Positions 50,908-61,020 of a DNA stretch of 64,000 nucleotides are shown piece by piece. The notes beneath the pieces were generated by a model. It made no database searches. It saw nothing but the letters and a program-made list of their open reading frames with translations, and was not told where the DNA came from. This DNA comes from Mangrovimonas xylaniphaga (GTDB taxonomy: Bacteria > Bacteroidota > Bacteroidia > Flavobacteriales > Flavobacteriaceae). The stretch is taken from the NCBI RefSeq assembly GCF_001280435.1, contig NZ_LBIP01000018.1:372001-436000 (forward strand), in the 5' to 3' direction. The position numbers were made by a program, and so were the translations under genes. Every line of letters begins with the position of its first letter. Position 1 is the first letter of the stretch.

Positions 50908-53900
50908 TTAATTGAAAACAGTTTTCTTGGTGATTATCTCATTACCATTACAAACTACTTTGATGATAAATGCTCCATTTTTGAAAGTTGATGTATCAAC
51001 CTCTAAACTGAAATCTTCACCTTCCAAGAGTTGGTTTAGATCAATTTGATAAACTAAATTCCCTTGCATATCATAGATAGCAATACTTTGAACACTTTGA
51101 CATCCCGATAAATTTAATGTCAATAAATCAGAATGTTTATCAAAATAGAAGCTAAACTCACCAATGGTAATCTCAGGCCCAACAATCGCACTACAATCAG
51201 TAACATTGATGGTAACGGAAGCTTGATCCTCGTCCAATTCATTATAAACAGTTACGGTATATTCTGTAGCTTCTTCAGGAGAAACGGTGATACTTTGCGT
51301 TGTTTCGCCTGTACTCCAAAGGTACTCATCACCTCCAGAAGCTGTTAATACAACACTCTCACCTAAACACACTTCCAAACTTTCAGCTACTATTTCAGCA
51401 GAAACTAGCTCAATAACTTTTACAGTTACTTGTTGAGTAGCCTCACATCCATTCACAAATCCAGTTACTTCATAAACAGTAGTTACACTAGGGCTTACGG
51501 CAATATTTGGTTCGGTAGCACCATTGCTCCAAATGTAGTTGTTTGCCCCTGTTGCAGATAATGTTACATAATCTCCTAAAAGAATTGTTACAATCTCACC
51601 ATTAGTTATACTTACACTTGGAAGCGGATTTACAGTAACAATTACATCATCGCTATCCTGGTTATCTCCAACAAAAGCAGTTACCGAATAAGTGGTTGTT
51701 GCTTCTGGGCTCACGGTGATGCTAGCGGTAGTCTCACCTGTGCTCCATAGGTAAGTGTCACCTCCTGTTGCAGTCAGTGTCACATTGCTTCCCTGACAGA
51801 TCGTTTGGTCCTCGCCTGCATTGGCATTAACGATTACAGTAGTGTCCTCTTCAACAGTTACGGTCACCGTATCGGTAGCTTCACATCCGTTTACAAATCC
51901 AGTCACTTCATAAGTGGTGGTTACAGCAGGGCTTACAGTAATTGTAGCGGCTGTAGCTCCCGTATTCCATACATAAGTGTTTCCTCCGGTTGCAGTAAGC
52001 GTTACGCTCTCCCCTTCGGTAATAGTTACGTTGGCTCCCGCATCCACTACAGGCAATTCGTTTACGGTTACAGTTACTTCGTCCGTTCCTTCGTTTTCCC
52101 CGATAAAAGCAGTTACCGAATAAGTGGTTGTTGCTTCTGGGCTCACGGTGATGCTAGCCGTAGTTTCACCTGTGTTCCATAGGTAAGTGTCACCTCCTGT
52201 TGCAGTCAATGTCACTGTATTTCCCTGACAGATGGTTTGGTCCTCACCTGCATTGGCATTAACGATTACAGCGGTATCCTCCTCAACGGTTACGGTCACC
52301 GTATCGGTAGCCTCACATCCGTTTACAAATCCAGTCACTTCATAAGTCGTGCTTACAGCTGGGCTTACAGTAATTGTAGCGGCTGTAGCTCCCGTATTCC
52401 ATACATAGGTGTTTCCTCCGGTTGCAGTAAGCGTTACGCTCTCCCCTTCGGTGATCGTTACGTTGGCTCCTGCATCCACTACAGGCAATTCGTTTACGGT
52501 TACGGTAACTTCGTCCGTTCCTTCATTCTCCCCGATATAAGCAGTTACCGAATAAGTGGTAGTTGCTTCTGGACTTACAGTGATGCTAGCGGTAGCCTCA
52601 CCTGTATTCCAAAGGTAAGTATCACCTCCTGTTGCAGTTAGTGTCACAGTACTTCCCTGACAGATGGTTTGGTCCTCGCCTGCATTGGCATTAACGATTA
52701 CAGTAGTGTCCTCCTCAACGGTTACGGTCACCGTATCGGTAGCCTCACATCCGTTTACAAATCCAGTCACTTCATAAGTCGTGGTTACAGCTGGGCTTAC
52801 AGTGATTGTAGCGGCTGTAGCTCCCGTATTCCATACATAGGTGTTTCCTCCGGTTGCAGTAAGCGTTACGCTCTCCCCTTCGGTGATCGTTACATTGGCT
52901 CCTGCATCCACTACGGGCAATTCGTTTACGGTTACGGTTACATCGTCCGTTCCTTCATTTTCTCCGATATAAGCGGTTACCGAATAAGTGGTAGTTGCCT
53001 CTGGGCTTACAGTGATACTAGCAGTAGTTTTACCTGTGTTCCATAAGTAAGTATCACCTCCCGTAGCAGTCAGTGTCACTGTACTTCCCTGACAGATGGT
53101 TTGGTCCTCACCTGCATTGGCATTAACGATTACAGTAGTGTCCTCTTCAACGGTTACGGTCACGGTATCGGTAGCCTCACATCCGTTTACAAATCCAGTC
53201 ACTTCATAAGTGGTGGTTACAGCTGGGCTTACAGTGATTGCAGCGGCTGTAGCTCCCGTATTCCATACATAAGTGTTTCCTCCGGTTGCAGTAAGCGTTA
53301 CGCTCTCCCCTTCGGTGATCGTTACATTGGCTCCCGCATCCACTGTAGGCAATTCGTTTACGGTTACGGTAACTTCGTCCGTTCCTTCACTTTCTCCTAT
53401 ATAAGCAGTTACCGAATAAGTGGTTGTTGCTTCTGGGCTTACAGTGATGCTCGCAGTGGTTTCACCTGTGTTCCATAGGTAAGTGTCACCTCCCGTAGCA
53501 GTCAATGTCACTGTACTTCCCAGGCAGATGGTTTGGTCCTCACCTGCATTGGCATTAACGATTACAGTAGTGTCCTCTTCAACGGTTACGGTCACGGTAT
53601 CGGTAGCCTCACATCCGTTTACAAATCCAGTCACTTCATAAGTGGTGGTTACAGCTGGGCTTACAGTGATTGCAGCGGCTGTAGCTCCCGTATTCCATAC
53701 ATAAGTGTTTCCTCCGGTTGCAGTAAGCGTTACGCTCTCCCCTTCAGTGATCGTTACATTGGCTCCCGCATCCACTGTAGGCAATTCATTTACGGTTACT
53801 GTTACTTCGTCCGTTCCTTCATTTTCTCCTATATAAGCGGTTACCGAATAAGTCGTGGTAGCTTCTGGGCTCACGGTGATGCTAGCGGTAGTCTCTCCTG

Positions 53901-56706
53901 TGTTCCATAAATAAGTATCACCTCCTGTTGCAGTTAGTGTCACAGTACTTCCCTGACAGATGGTTTGGTCCTCGCCTGCATTGGCATTAACGATTACAGT
54001 GGTATCCTCCTCAACGGTTACGGTCACTGTATCGGTAGCCTCACATCCGTTTACAAATCCAGTTACTTCATAAGTCGTGGTTACATCTGGGCTTACAGTG
54101 ATTGTAGCGGCTGTAGCTCCCGTATTCCATACATAAGTGTTTCCTCCGGTTGCAGTAAGCGTTACGCTCTCCCCTTCGGTGATCGTTACATTGGTTCCTG
54201 CACCTACTGTTGGCAATTCGTTTACCGTTACGGTTACTTGATCTGTATCAGCACAAGAATTAGAGGTCACTTCAACAAAATATGTAGTTGTTGAGTTAGG
54301 GCTTACCGTAATACTTTGAGTAGTTGCTCCTGTATTCCATAGATAACTTCCTCCACCAGAAGCAGTCAAGGTTACTGATTCGCCCTGACAGATGCTTACA
54401 TCATTTCCTGCATCTGCGTTTGGCAGTGCATTTACTGTTACGGTTACCTGGTCAGTGTCAGAGTTACTTCCTGTACTACTATAAGCAGTCACCGTATAAG
54501 TTGTAGTCTCTTCCGGAAATACTGTAATACTTTCTGTAGTTGCTCCATTGCTCCATTCATAAGTACTTCCTCCTGTAGCTGTAAGAGTTACAGATTCGCC
54601 TTGACAAATTTCCTGATTTTGGCCAGCGTCAGCAACAACACTATTATCTACCAAAACAACGGTAACAGTATCTGTACTTTCACAGCCATTAGTGTATCCT
54701 GTAACTTCATATGTTGTTGTTTGAGCCGGACTCACCGTTATACTTTGGGTTGTAGCTCCCGTATTCCAACTATAGGTATTAGCTCCTGAAGCTGTAAGAG
54801 TTACACTTTCTCCATAACCGATAGTAACATCATTTCCAGCATTAACTTGTGATAATTCATTTACTGTTACAGTGACTTCATCTGAGTCCGAACAAGAATT
54901 AGAGGTTACTTCAACCGAATAAGTAGTTGTTGAGTTAGGACTTACCGTAATACTTTGGGTAGTTGCTCCAGTATTCCAGAGGTAACTACTTCCTCCGGAA
55001 GCACTAAGAGTTACACTGTTTCCTTGACAGATACTAACGTCATTCCCTGCATTTGCAGTTGGAAGTGCATTTACCGTAACTGTTACTTCATCTGTGTCAG
55101 AGTTACTTCCTGTGCTGCTATAAGCAGTTACTGTATAAGTTGTGGTTTCCTCTGGAGATACTTCAATGCTTGCAGTAGTTTCTCCGTTACTCCATTCATA
55201 TGTCGTACCTCCAGTAGCCGTTAAAGTAACTGTTTCCCCTTCACAAATTGTTTGATCTTCTCCTGCGTTTGCAGTAATTGCCGGAGTTGTTGTGGCTGTG
55301 TTTCCATCTACTCCATTTAAAAATTCTTCCAACCAAGTGTAGCCACTTGGCGCAAAGTCATTGTGATCCTGTCCATTAGGAACATTTGCTTGAAACCAGG
55401 TTTCTGGAATATGTGGATTAGATTGGTAATAATTGGAGGACCTTGAATTCGATGTTATGCCCGGTACTACATACTCACTTTGAGATAACTGACTAGTATA
55501 TTTTCCATTCTTAACATTATTCAGCCATTCTGTATCTAAAGCATCTAAGTTATTACTAACCGATCCATCTGCATTAAGTCTGGCATTACAGCCAACATCC
55601 ATTTTAACATCATTAAAAGCATTATCAGCTGATTGAATTTCTAATGGAGCTCCGAATAAACTAAATTGATTACTAGAAAAATAATTTGATGGTACTTGAT
55701 CACCTGTAGAATAACCCCCTGCATCTTTAAAGAACTTCCATGCCAAAGTGTTATTTGAATTCATTTGAGAAACACTACTAGTTAAAGATCCTATGTTTTT
55801 AACCACATATTTATTTCCATTAGTATGAATTTTAGGCACATAGCTTTGAAGTAAATTATAGTTATTTATTTTTTTATCCGTTATTGTTGTATTGCCATAA
55901 TCATAGTAATTACCAATATGATTTAGAGTGAAATCACCATTACCTCTAATAATCCTATTTGTAACAGTCCAAACAACGTTATTAATAACCTCATAATTGC
56001 CTCCATAACCATTAATATTTGGAAACCTATGAGTAATGTTATACCATAAATTATTCAACGCAGAAATTTTACCTATATTAACTCCTTCTGCACCACCCAA
56101 AATTGTACCTTTTACACTTTCGGCAAATATCGATCTCTGTACAGTGACATTATTTATTGTAGCATCTGTATTTGTTGTATTCCAACTAGCAGCTTCATCT
56201 ACTCCAAAAGCAAAAGAACAATGGTCGAAAATCATATTCGTCATGTTGCCGGTTGCCGTGAAACTATCATCACCTCCATCAACACCTCCTTTAAAGCGAA
56301 TATGTCTAACAATTACGTTATCTCCTCCACTAAAATAAACCCTATTTCCATCGATAGTAATACCTCCTTCAGGGGCAGTTTGACCAGCAATAGTAATATT
56401 ATTAGCAGAAGTAGTAGCAATTGAATTTAGATGAATAACTCCACTAACATCAAATACGACAATTCTATTCGAACCTCGAATAGCATCTCTAAAACTACCT
56501 GTTCCACTATCATTTAAATTAGTGACATGGTAAACTTCACCCCCTCGTCCACCTGTTGCATAGGCTCCTGCGCCTCTTGCTGTGGGGAAGGCTAATTGTT
56601 GGGAAAATGAATTGAAACTAAAAAGTGAAATAAATAAAAGGGTATAAATTTTTGCACAAAGATTGTGCATACCATTTCCATGGTAGGTCAAATTTGGGGT
56701 TTTCAT
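50908..56706 (-). CDS. Giant T9SS-secreted pectate-lyase-like adhesin with 19 Ig/PKD-like modules
   Basis: A 1,932-residue exported protein. Residues 1-36 include the signal peptide (ending FSFNSFSQQ). Residues about 37-470 are a parallel beta-helix resembling polysaccharide lyase family 1 pectate lyases (FPTARGAGAYATGGRGGEVY, VTNLNDSGTGSFRDAI, HRFPNINGYGGNYEVINNVV). Residues 479-about 1838 hold 19 modules of some 70-74 residues with the pattern SVTLTATGG, Y-x-W-x-T/N-G-x-T, SPxxTTTY. Residues about 1850-1932 match a type A T9SS sorting domain (IAIYDMQGNLVYQIDL, NGAFIIKVVCNG, ITKKTVFN). It is probably surface-attached or released and acts on pectin-like plant or algal polymers. Confidence 0.9.
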   Translation of the reverse strand: MKTPNLTYHGNGMHNLCAKIYTLLFISLFSFNSFSQQLAFPTARGAGAYATGGRGGEVYHVTNLNDSGTGSFRDAIRGSNRIVVFDVSGVIHLNSIATTSANNITIAGQTAPEGGITIDGNRVYFSGGDNVIVRHIRFKGGVDGGDDSFTATGNMTNMIFDHCSFAFGVDEAASWNTTNTDATINNVTVQRSIFAESVKGTILGGAEGVNIGKISALNNLWYNITHRFPNINGYGGNYEVINNVVWTVTNRIIRGNGDFTLNHIGNYYDYGNTTITDKKINNYNLLQSYVPKIHTNGNKYVVKNIGSLTSSVSQMNSNNTLAWKFFKDAGGYSTGDQVPSNYFSSNQFSLFGAPLEIQSADNAFNDVKMDVGCNARLNADGSVSNNLDALDTEWLNNVKNGKYTSQLSQSEYVVPGITSNSRSSNYYQSNPHIPETWFQANVPNGQDHNDFAPSGYTWLEEFLNGVDGNTATTTPAITANAGEDQTICEGETVTLTATGGTTYEWSNGETTASIEVSPEETTTYTVTAYSSTGSNSDTDEVTVTVNALPTANAGNDVSICQGNSVTLSASGGSSYLWNTGATTQSITVSPNSTTTYSVEVTSNSCSDSDEVTVTVNELSQVNAGNDVTIGYGESVTLTASGANTYSWNTGATTQSITVSPAQTTTYEVTGYTNGCESTDTVTVVLVDNSVVADAGQNQEICQGESVTLTATGGSTYEWSNGATTESITVFPEETTTYTVTAYSSTGSNSDTDQVTVTVNALPNADAGNDVSICQGESVTLTASGGGSYLWNTGATTQSITVSPNSTTTYFVEVTSNSCADTDQVTVTVNELPTVGAGTNVTITEGESVTLTATGGNTYVWNTGATAATITVSPDVTTTYEVTGFVNGCEATDTVTVTVEEDTTVIVNANAGEDQTICQGSTVTLTATGGDTYLWNTGETTASITVSPEATTTYSVTAYIGENEGTDEVTVTVNELPTVDAGANVTITEGESVTLTATGGNTYVWNTGATAAAITVSPAVTTTYEVTGFVNGCEATDTVTVTVEEDTTVIVNANAGEDQTICLGSTVTLTATGGDTYLWNTGETTASITVSPEATTTYSVTAYIGESEGTDEVTVTVNELPTVDAGANVTITEGESVTLTATGGNTYVWNTGATAAAITVSPAVTTTYEVTGFVNGCEATDTVTVTVEEDTTVIVNANAGEDQTICQGSTVTLTATGGDTYLWNTGKTTASITVSPEATTTYSVTAYIGENEGTDDVTVTVNELPVVDAGANVTITEGESVTLTATGGNTYVWNTGATAATITVSPAVTTTYEVTGFVNGCEATDTVTVTVEEDTTVIVNANAGEDQTICQGSTVTLTATGGDTYLWNTGEATASITVSPEATTTYSVTAYIGENEGTDEVTVTVNELPVVDAGANVTITEGESVTLTATGGNTYVWNTGATAATITVSPAVSTTYEVTGFVNGCEATDTVTVTVEEDTAVIVNANAGEDQTICQGNTVTLTATGGDTYLWNTGETTASITVSPEATTTYSVTAFIGENEGTDEVTVTVNELPVVDAGANVTITEGESVTLTATGGNTYVWNTGATAATITVSPAVTTTYEVTGFVNGCEATDTVTVTVEEDTTVIVNANAGEDQTICQGSNVTLTATGGDTYLWSTGETTASITVSPEATTTYSVTAFVGDNQDSDDVIVTVNPLPSVSITNGEIVTILLGDYVTLSATGANNYIWSNGATEPNIAVSPSVTTVYEVTGFVNGCEATQQVTVKVIELVSAEIVAESLEVCLGESVVLTASGGDEYLWSTGETTQSITVSPEEATEYTVTVYNELDEDQASVTINVTDCSAIVGPEITIGEFSFYFDKHSDLLTLNLSGCQSVQSIAIYDMQGNLVYQIDLNQLLEGEDFSLEVDTSTFKNGAFIIKVVCNGNEIITKKTVFN
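51826..54207 (-). repeat. 432-bp tandem repeats inside the giant protein gene (5.5 copies)
   Basis: Module pairs of 70 + 74 residues (ANAGEDQTICQGSTV... type and VDAGANVTITEGESV... type) recur exactly every 432 bp, with pair starts at 53985, 53553, 53121, 52689 and 52257 and a last half pair at 51825. Base identity between copies is very high by eye. A half unit (residues 834-907) precedes the array. High identity implies recent duplication or gene conversion and possible copy-number change. Confidence 0.9.
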
Positions 56707-57433
56707 ATGCTATTAATTTTTGGGGCGTACTTTTGTACTGTTAATTTATATAATAGTGCTCATTAAAGGGTTCAAAGGTTAAGTTTATTCGTCCACTAGC
56801 GCTCAAAAGAGATTCTTTTCTTACAATTTGTAAAAATTGCAAAACAAAAAACTGACTTAAAAATGTCTGCTTTTAAATCAGCGGTGCAATAATATCTATT
56901 TAATTTTTAATAGTTTACGAATCTGAAACTTTTGTTTTAAACTTTAACACTTGTATGAATTTTCAATGTAAAAAACAAATGTTTTTAATGTTTATTTACT
57001 TACAAATTTTAAAGAATACTGCTTTTTTAAAATTTTGATTCCAAAATCGTAAAGAACTTTTAAAACTATTTCCATTATTGGAAACTCAATTTATGTACGG
57101 AAGGATATTGGTCTTGGATTATTCAAAAAATGTTAAATGTTTGATTTACACTTTTTTGAAACAATTCTACAAAATACAATCTTGTAAGTCGTTTTTGATA
57201 TTTGAGAGTCCCTACAATCTTTAACTATTTATTTTTAAGTAAATTACATATTTTTCATTTTAGTTTTTTTGAGCTAAAAATGTGAAAAAAAATTGCCTTG
57301 AACTAAATGTTAAAATTTAAAAGAGAGTGAATCGATTAGTATTTTTCTTTTGGAAGATTTATCTCTATTTTTTTAATTATATTTAAACTATCTGTTTATC
57401 AAGGTATTCAGTAGTATAACTAATCCTACATAA
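56707..57433. other. 727-bp AT-rich non-coding region between divergent loci
   Basis: No convincing gene is seen. It holds the promoters of the giant gene (minus) and of the polysaccharide locus (plus). Poly-A/T tracts are dense. A GTACTTTTGTAC palindrome lies close to the giant gene start. No UpxY/NusG-like antiterminator gene, which often leads such loci in Bacteroides, was found here. Confidence 0.6.
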
Positions 57434-58426
57434 TTGAATTATTTATTAAGTGTAATTGTCCCAGTTTACAATGTAGAGCCTTATCTTGAAAGGTGCATCA
57501 CTTCCATTGTAAACCAAACATACAAACGCCTTGAAATTATTTTAATTAATGATGGCTCTACAGATTCAAGTGGAGCAATCTGTGACAGGAAGGCAATTAT
57601 GGATAATAGAATAAGAGTTTACCATATTGCCAATAGCGGTTCTAGTATTGCAAGAAACTATGGATTGGAAAGATGCCATGGAGATTACATAGCTTTTGTG
57701 GATAGTGATGATTGGATAGATCAAAACATGTTTTCTTCCATGATTAGTTTTGCCATAAAGAATTCTCTTGAAGTCGTTGAATGTAATTCAATCAACAGTA
57801 AAGAAATAACCAATGTCCATCAAATAGATAAAGGTTATAGAATTGAAAATAAAGATGAGTTCATATGTCGCATATTAAAATATAAGCGATTTGCAGTTTG
57901 GCGAAGGGTTTACCATAAACGTGTTCTAAAGGACAAGTTTTTCATTCCAAACATTCTGCATCAAGATGTGTATTACACTATTGACATTATTAACAGTTTA
58001 ACTAGGTTAGGATATCTAAGTCAACCTTTTTACATCTATAATGTAGAAAATATGAATAGTGTTATACGCGGAAAATACAGCTTGACAAAATTAAACTCTA
58101 TTGGAGCCCCTTTGTATGTAATACAACAAACAGATATCTATAATTCAAAAATTAAAACCTTAGCAAGCAATTATTTAGTTCATTTTCTAACTAGTCACTA
58201 TAACTCTCTTTATTTGAACAATAAATTCGACCCTGATTTTCGCCATCGCAAACAAATTAAGGGGTTAATTAATAAACATCAGCAACTTCATAATTTCTCT
58301 TTCTATGGATATGCAATTAAGCTTTTGCCTTTTAAGTTATATGGTACTTTTTTACTGATTAACAATACCAGGATAGACCTTCAAAGAAAACTTTATACCT
58401 TTTTAAAACATGTCAAGAGTCAATAA
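57434..58426 (+). CDS. GT2-family glycosyltransferase
   Basis: A 330-residue GT-A fold transferase. Seen are SVIVPVYNVEPYLERCI, NQTYKRLEIILINDGSTD, SSIARNYGLERCHGDYI and the metal-binding FVDSDDWID. A C-terminal basic, partly hydrophobic region follows. The start is TTG 57434, because a stop (TAA 57431) lies directly before it in frame and the conserved SVIVPVYN begins six codons later. It is the first gene of the polysaccharide operon and overlaps the flippase gene by 17 bp. Confidence 0.9.
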   Translation: MNYLLSVIVPVYNVEPYLERCITSIVNQTYKRLEIILINDGSTDSSGAICDRKAIMDNRIRVYHIANSGSSIARNYGLERCHGDYIAFVDSDDWIDQNMFSSMISFAIKNSLEVVECNSINSKEITNVHQIDKGYRIENKDEFICRILKYKRFAVWRRVYHKRVLKDKFFIPNILHQDVYYTIDIINSLTRLGYLSQPFYIYNVENMNSVIRGKYSLTKLNSIGAPLYVIQQTDIYNSKIKTLASNYLVHFLTSHYNSLYLNNKFDPDFRHRKQIKGLINKHQQLHNFSFYGYAIKLLPFKLYGTFLLINNTRIDLQRKLYTFLKHVKSQ

Positions 58427-59942
58427 TGCCATAAAAAACATAAAATTCAGTATGTTTTTTCACATACTCTTTTTGTTTGCTCAATTCTTTTCTCGAAAAA
58501 TATTCTTGGAAAATCTTGGAGATGAGTTCATGGGATTGACAGGGACACTCCAAAGCTTTCTGAAATTTTTAAATTTAGCTGAACTGGGAATAGGAACTGC
58601 CATTGGTGTAAGTCTATACAAACCAATATTAGAAAGCAACAGATCAAAAATTAATGAGCTCATTAATTTTTTTGGCTACGTATATAAAAAAATAGGAATT
58701 CTAATTTTATTTATAGGTTTTACCCTCTCTCTATTTTTCCCATTAATATTTGGCTCTATTACTTTTTCTTTAGTTGTTGTTTATTTTGCTTTTTATACTT
58801 TCCTTTTCGGACAATGTCTCAATTTCTTTTTTAACTATCACATATTCTTATTAGAAGCTGATCAAAAAAACTACATTATAACCTCTTATTCAAAATCTTT
58901 AACATTAGCAAAAATAATTATACAATGTTTTGTGATCATTATTTATAAAAATTTTTATTTATGGATTTTACTAGAGCTATGTTACTTCATACTTTTTAGC
59001 ATTCTTTTAAGAAAAAGGGTCTCAAAAGAGTATCCATGGTTAAAAACTAATAAAAGCATTACCAAATCAATTCTAAAAACCAATTCTGAATTGGTGGGGA
59101 AAATCAAACAAATTTCAATTCATAAGTTTGGCTCTTTTGTAACCAATGGTACAGATCAGATTTTAATTTTTGCATTTATAAGCATTGAAAGCGTTGCTTT
59201 TTTTGGAAACTATCAACTAATCTTTAGTCGATTATTACAACTCATAAACACTTCATTTGCCGGTACAGGTGCTGGTATTGGTAACTTGGTGGCAGAAAAC
59301 AATAAAGCACATATAAAAAGGGTTTTTTGGGAAATGATGAGTTTAAGATTTTATATTGCAGGAGTCCTTTTTATAGTGCTCTATTTTTTAGTTGACCCCT
59401 TTATTGTATTATGGTTAGGCGAAAAATATATCTTGAACCAAAATGTACTTTTTCTTTTCCTAATAAATATGTTCGTTATGCAAATCCGAATCCCTGTTGA
59501 TCATTTTAAAGATGCTTACAGCCTGTTTCAAGATGTATGGGCTCCAATCATTCAGAGTATCATAAATCTAGGTCTATCCATAATACTGTTGCGCTATTAT
59601 GGGTTAGCAGGCATTTTAGCCGGAACATTAATTGCCTTTGTAATCATCATTTTAATTTGGCGGCCTTATTACCTATATAAATTCGGTTTTAAGGATGATA
59701 TTTGGTCCTATTGGAAAGAATTTTTAAAATTATGCATTTCATTAATTGTAGCTTTTTTTATTTGTAATTTGATTATGACTAGCATAATTAAATCAATTAA
59801 CTCGTTTTATAAACTTATAATTTCAGGGGTAGAAATTTCATTTCTCTCAATATTCATTTATACTCCTATTATTTATGTATGGAATGAAGGTTTTAGAAAC
59901 GTATCAAAGAGACTGTATTTATTAATCAAAAAAAAACGATGA
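58410..59942 (+). CDS. Polysaccharide flippase (Wzx-like, MOP superfamily)
   Basis: A 510-residue membrane protein with about twelve to fourteen hydrophobic helices, the pattern of lipid-linked oligosaccharide flippases of the MOP exporter superfamily. The N-terminus has NLGDEFMGLTGTLQSFLKFLN and ELGIGTAIGVSLYKP; the middle has TNGTDQILIFAFISIESVAFFGNYQL. It would move undecaprenyl-linked repeat units to the periplasm. Its start overlaps the GT2 gene and its stop overlaps the next GT by 4 bp. Confidence 0.85.
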   Translation: MSRVNNAIKNIKFSMFFHILFLFAQFFSRKIFLENLGDEFMGLTGTLQSFLKFLNLAELGIGTAIGVSLYKPILESNRSKINELINFFGYVYKKIGILILFIGFTLSLFFPLIFGSITFSLVVVYFAFYTFLFGQCLNFFFNYHIFLLEADQKNYIITSYSKSLTLAKIIIQCFVIIIYKNFYLWILLELCYFILFSILLRKRVSKEYPWLKTNKSITKSILKTNSELVGKIKQISIHKFGSFVTNGTDQILIFAFISIESVAFFGNYQLIFSRLLQLINTSFAGTGAGIGNLVAENNKAHIKRVFWEMMSLRFYIAGVLFIVLYFLVDPFIVLWLGEKYILNQNVLFLFLINMFVMQIRIPVDHFKDAYSLFQDVWAPIIQSIINLGLSIILLRYYGLAGILAGTLIAFVIIILIWRPYYLYKFGFKDDIWSYWKEFLKLCISLIVAFFICNLIMTSIIKSINSFYKLIISGVEISFLSIFIYTPIIYVWNEGFRNVSKRLYLLIKKKR

Positions 59943-61015
59943 AAATTCATTTTATCATTTCGACTTTAAAAGGAGGAGGAGCTGAGAGAGTACTTTCCAT
60001 CCTGGCAACTGCTTTTGCGGATAGAGATAATTATGAAATTACTGTTTTAACACTAAATAAGTGTAAAGATTATTATAAACTTCCCTGTTACATAAAAAGA
60101 ATATCCTTGCATAAGGGAAGAATAGCTAATCATAAGATGAGGTCTATTTACAATTTAACTAAATTTTACTATCATAAAAAAAACAGACCTGACTTAATTA
60201 TCTCATTCATCACCTTGACCAATTTTATAACTATTCCAGTGGCTAAGCTCTATTCTATCAAAATTATAGTAGAAGAACACAATAGTTATTTACGATCCAT
60301 GAAAAATCGTGAATTTATAACGAACATTACCAAAAAATATTTTTATAAAAAAGCAAATTTACTTACGGTATTAACAACATTCGATGTTGCCTATTACAAA
60401 AAATATGGCGCAAATGTAGTTGTTATGCCGAATCCGTGTAGTTTTCCTCCTATCAAAATTCAACCACAAAATAGAGAGAAAGTTATTTTGGCTATAGGAA
60501 AATTAGATAAATATTATCATAAAGGGTTTGACAATTTAATTGAATTAATTGCCCCCATATTAAAATCAAATCCTGATTGGAAACTTAAAATTGCAGGATC
60601 TGGAGATAAAGGATATGAATTACTAAATAAACTATCAAAAAAGCTGGAAGTTTCAGATAGAATATTGTTTACGGGGTTTGTTTCAAACATATCAGAGTTA
60701 ATGTTAAATTCTTCTATATTTATCTTACCTTCAAGATTTGAAGGCCTACCAATGGTTCTTCTCGAAGCTATGTCACAGGGCATGGCTTGTATTTCATATG
60801 ATTGTAAAACAGGCCCCTCTGATATTATCACAAACAATGTTAATGGCCTTTTAATTGAAGATCAAAACAAAAAAGAAATGCAAAATAATTTGCAAAACCT
60901 AATCAATGATGAAACCTTGAGACAATATCTTTCCAAAAATGCAATCAAATCTTTAGACAAATATCAAATAGATACAATAATTAAAAATTATGAAAGCGTT
61001 TTTGAAAAATTATAA
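59939..61015 (+). CDS. GT4-family glycosyltransferase
   Basis: A 358-residue GT-B fold transferase. The N-terminal domain begins HFIISTLKGGGAERVLS with the GGAERV acceptor-side motif. The C-terminal domain has LAIGKLDKYYHKGFDNLI, LKIAGSGDKG, ILFTGFVSNI and the E-x7-E donor motif SRFEGLPMVLLEAMSQG. It overlaps the flippase stop as ATGA. The next gene starts 5 bp later. The sugar transferred is not predictable. Confidence 0.92.
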   Translation: MKIHFIISTLKGGGAERVLSILATAFADRDNYEITVLTLNKCKDYYKLPCYIKRISLHKGRIANHKMRSIYNLTKFYYHKKNRPDLIISFITLTNFITIPVAKLYSIKIIVEEHNSYLRSMKNREFITNITKKYFYKKANLLTVLTTFDVAYYKKYGANVVVMPNPCSFPPIKIQPQNREKVILAIGKLDKYYHKGFDNLIELIAPILKSNPDWKLKIAGSGDKGYELLNKLSKKLEVSDRILFTGFVSNISELMLNSSIFILPSRFEGLPMVLLEAMSQGMACISYDCKTGPSDIITNNVNGLLIEDQNKKEMQNNLQNLINDETLRQYLSKNAIKSLDKYQIDTIIKNYESVFEKL

Positions 61016-61020
61016 CAAAA

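Noticed and set aside
51826-54207. CRISPR-like regular spacing
   Set aside because: The 432-bp unit is coding throughout and has no short repeats with unique spacers.
51805-54294. Several plus-strand frames of about 125 codons at 432-bp spacing
   Set aside because: They are the antisense shadow of the repeated modules in the giant minus-strand gene and have Cys/Ser/Tyr-rich, non-protein-like composition.
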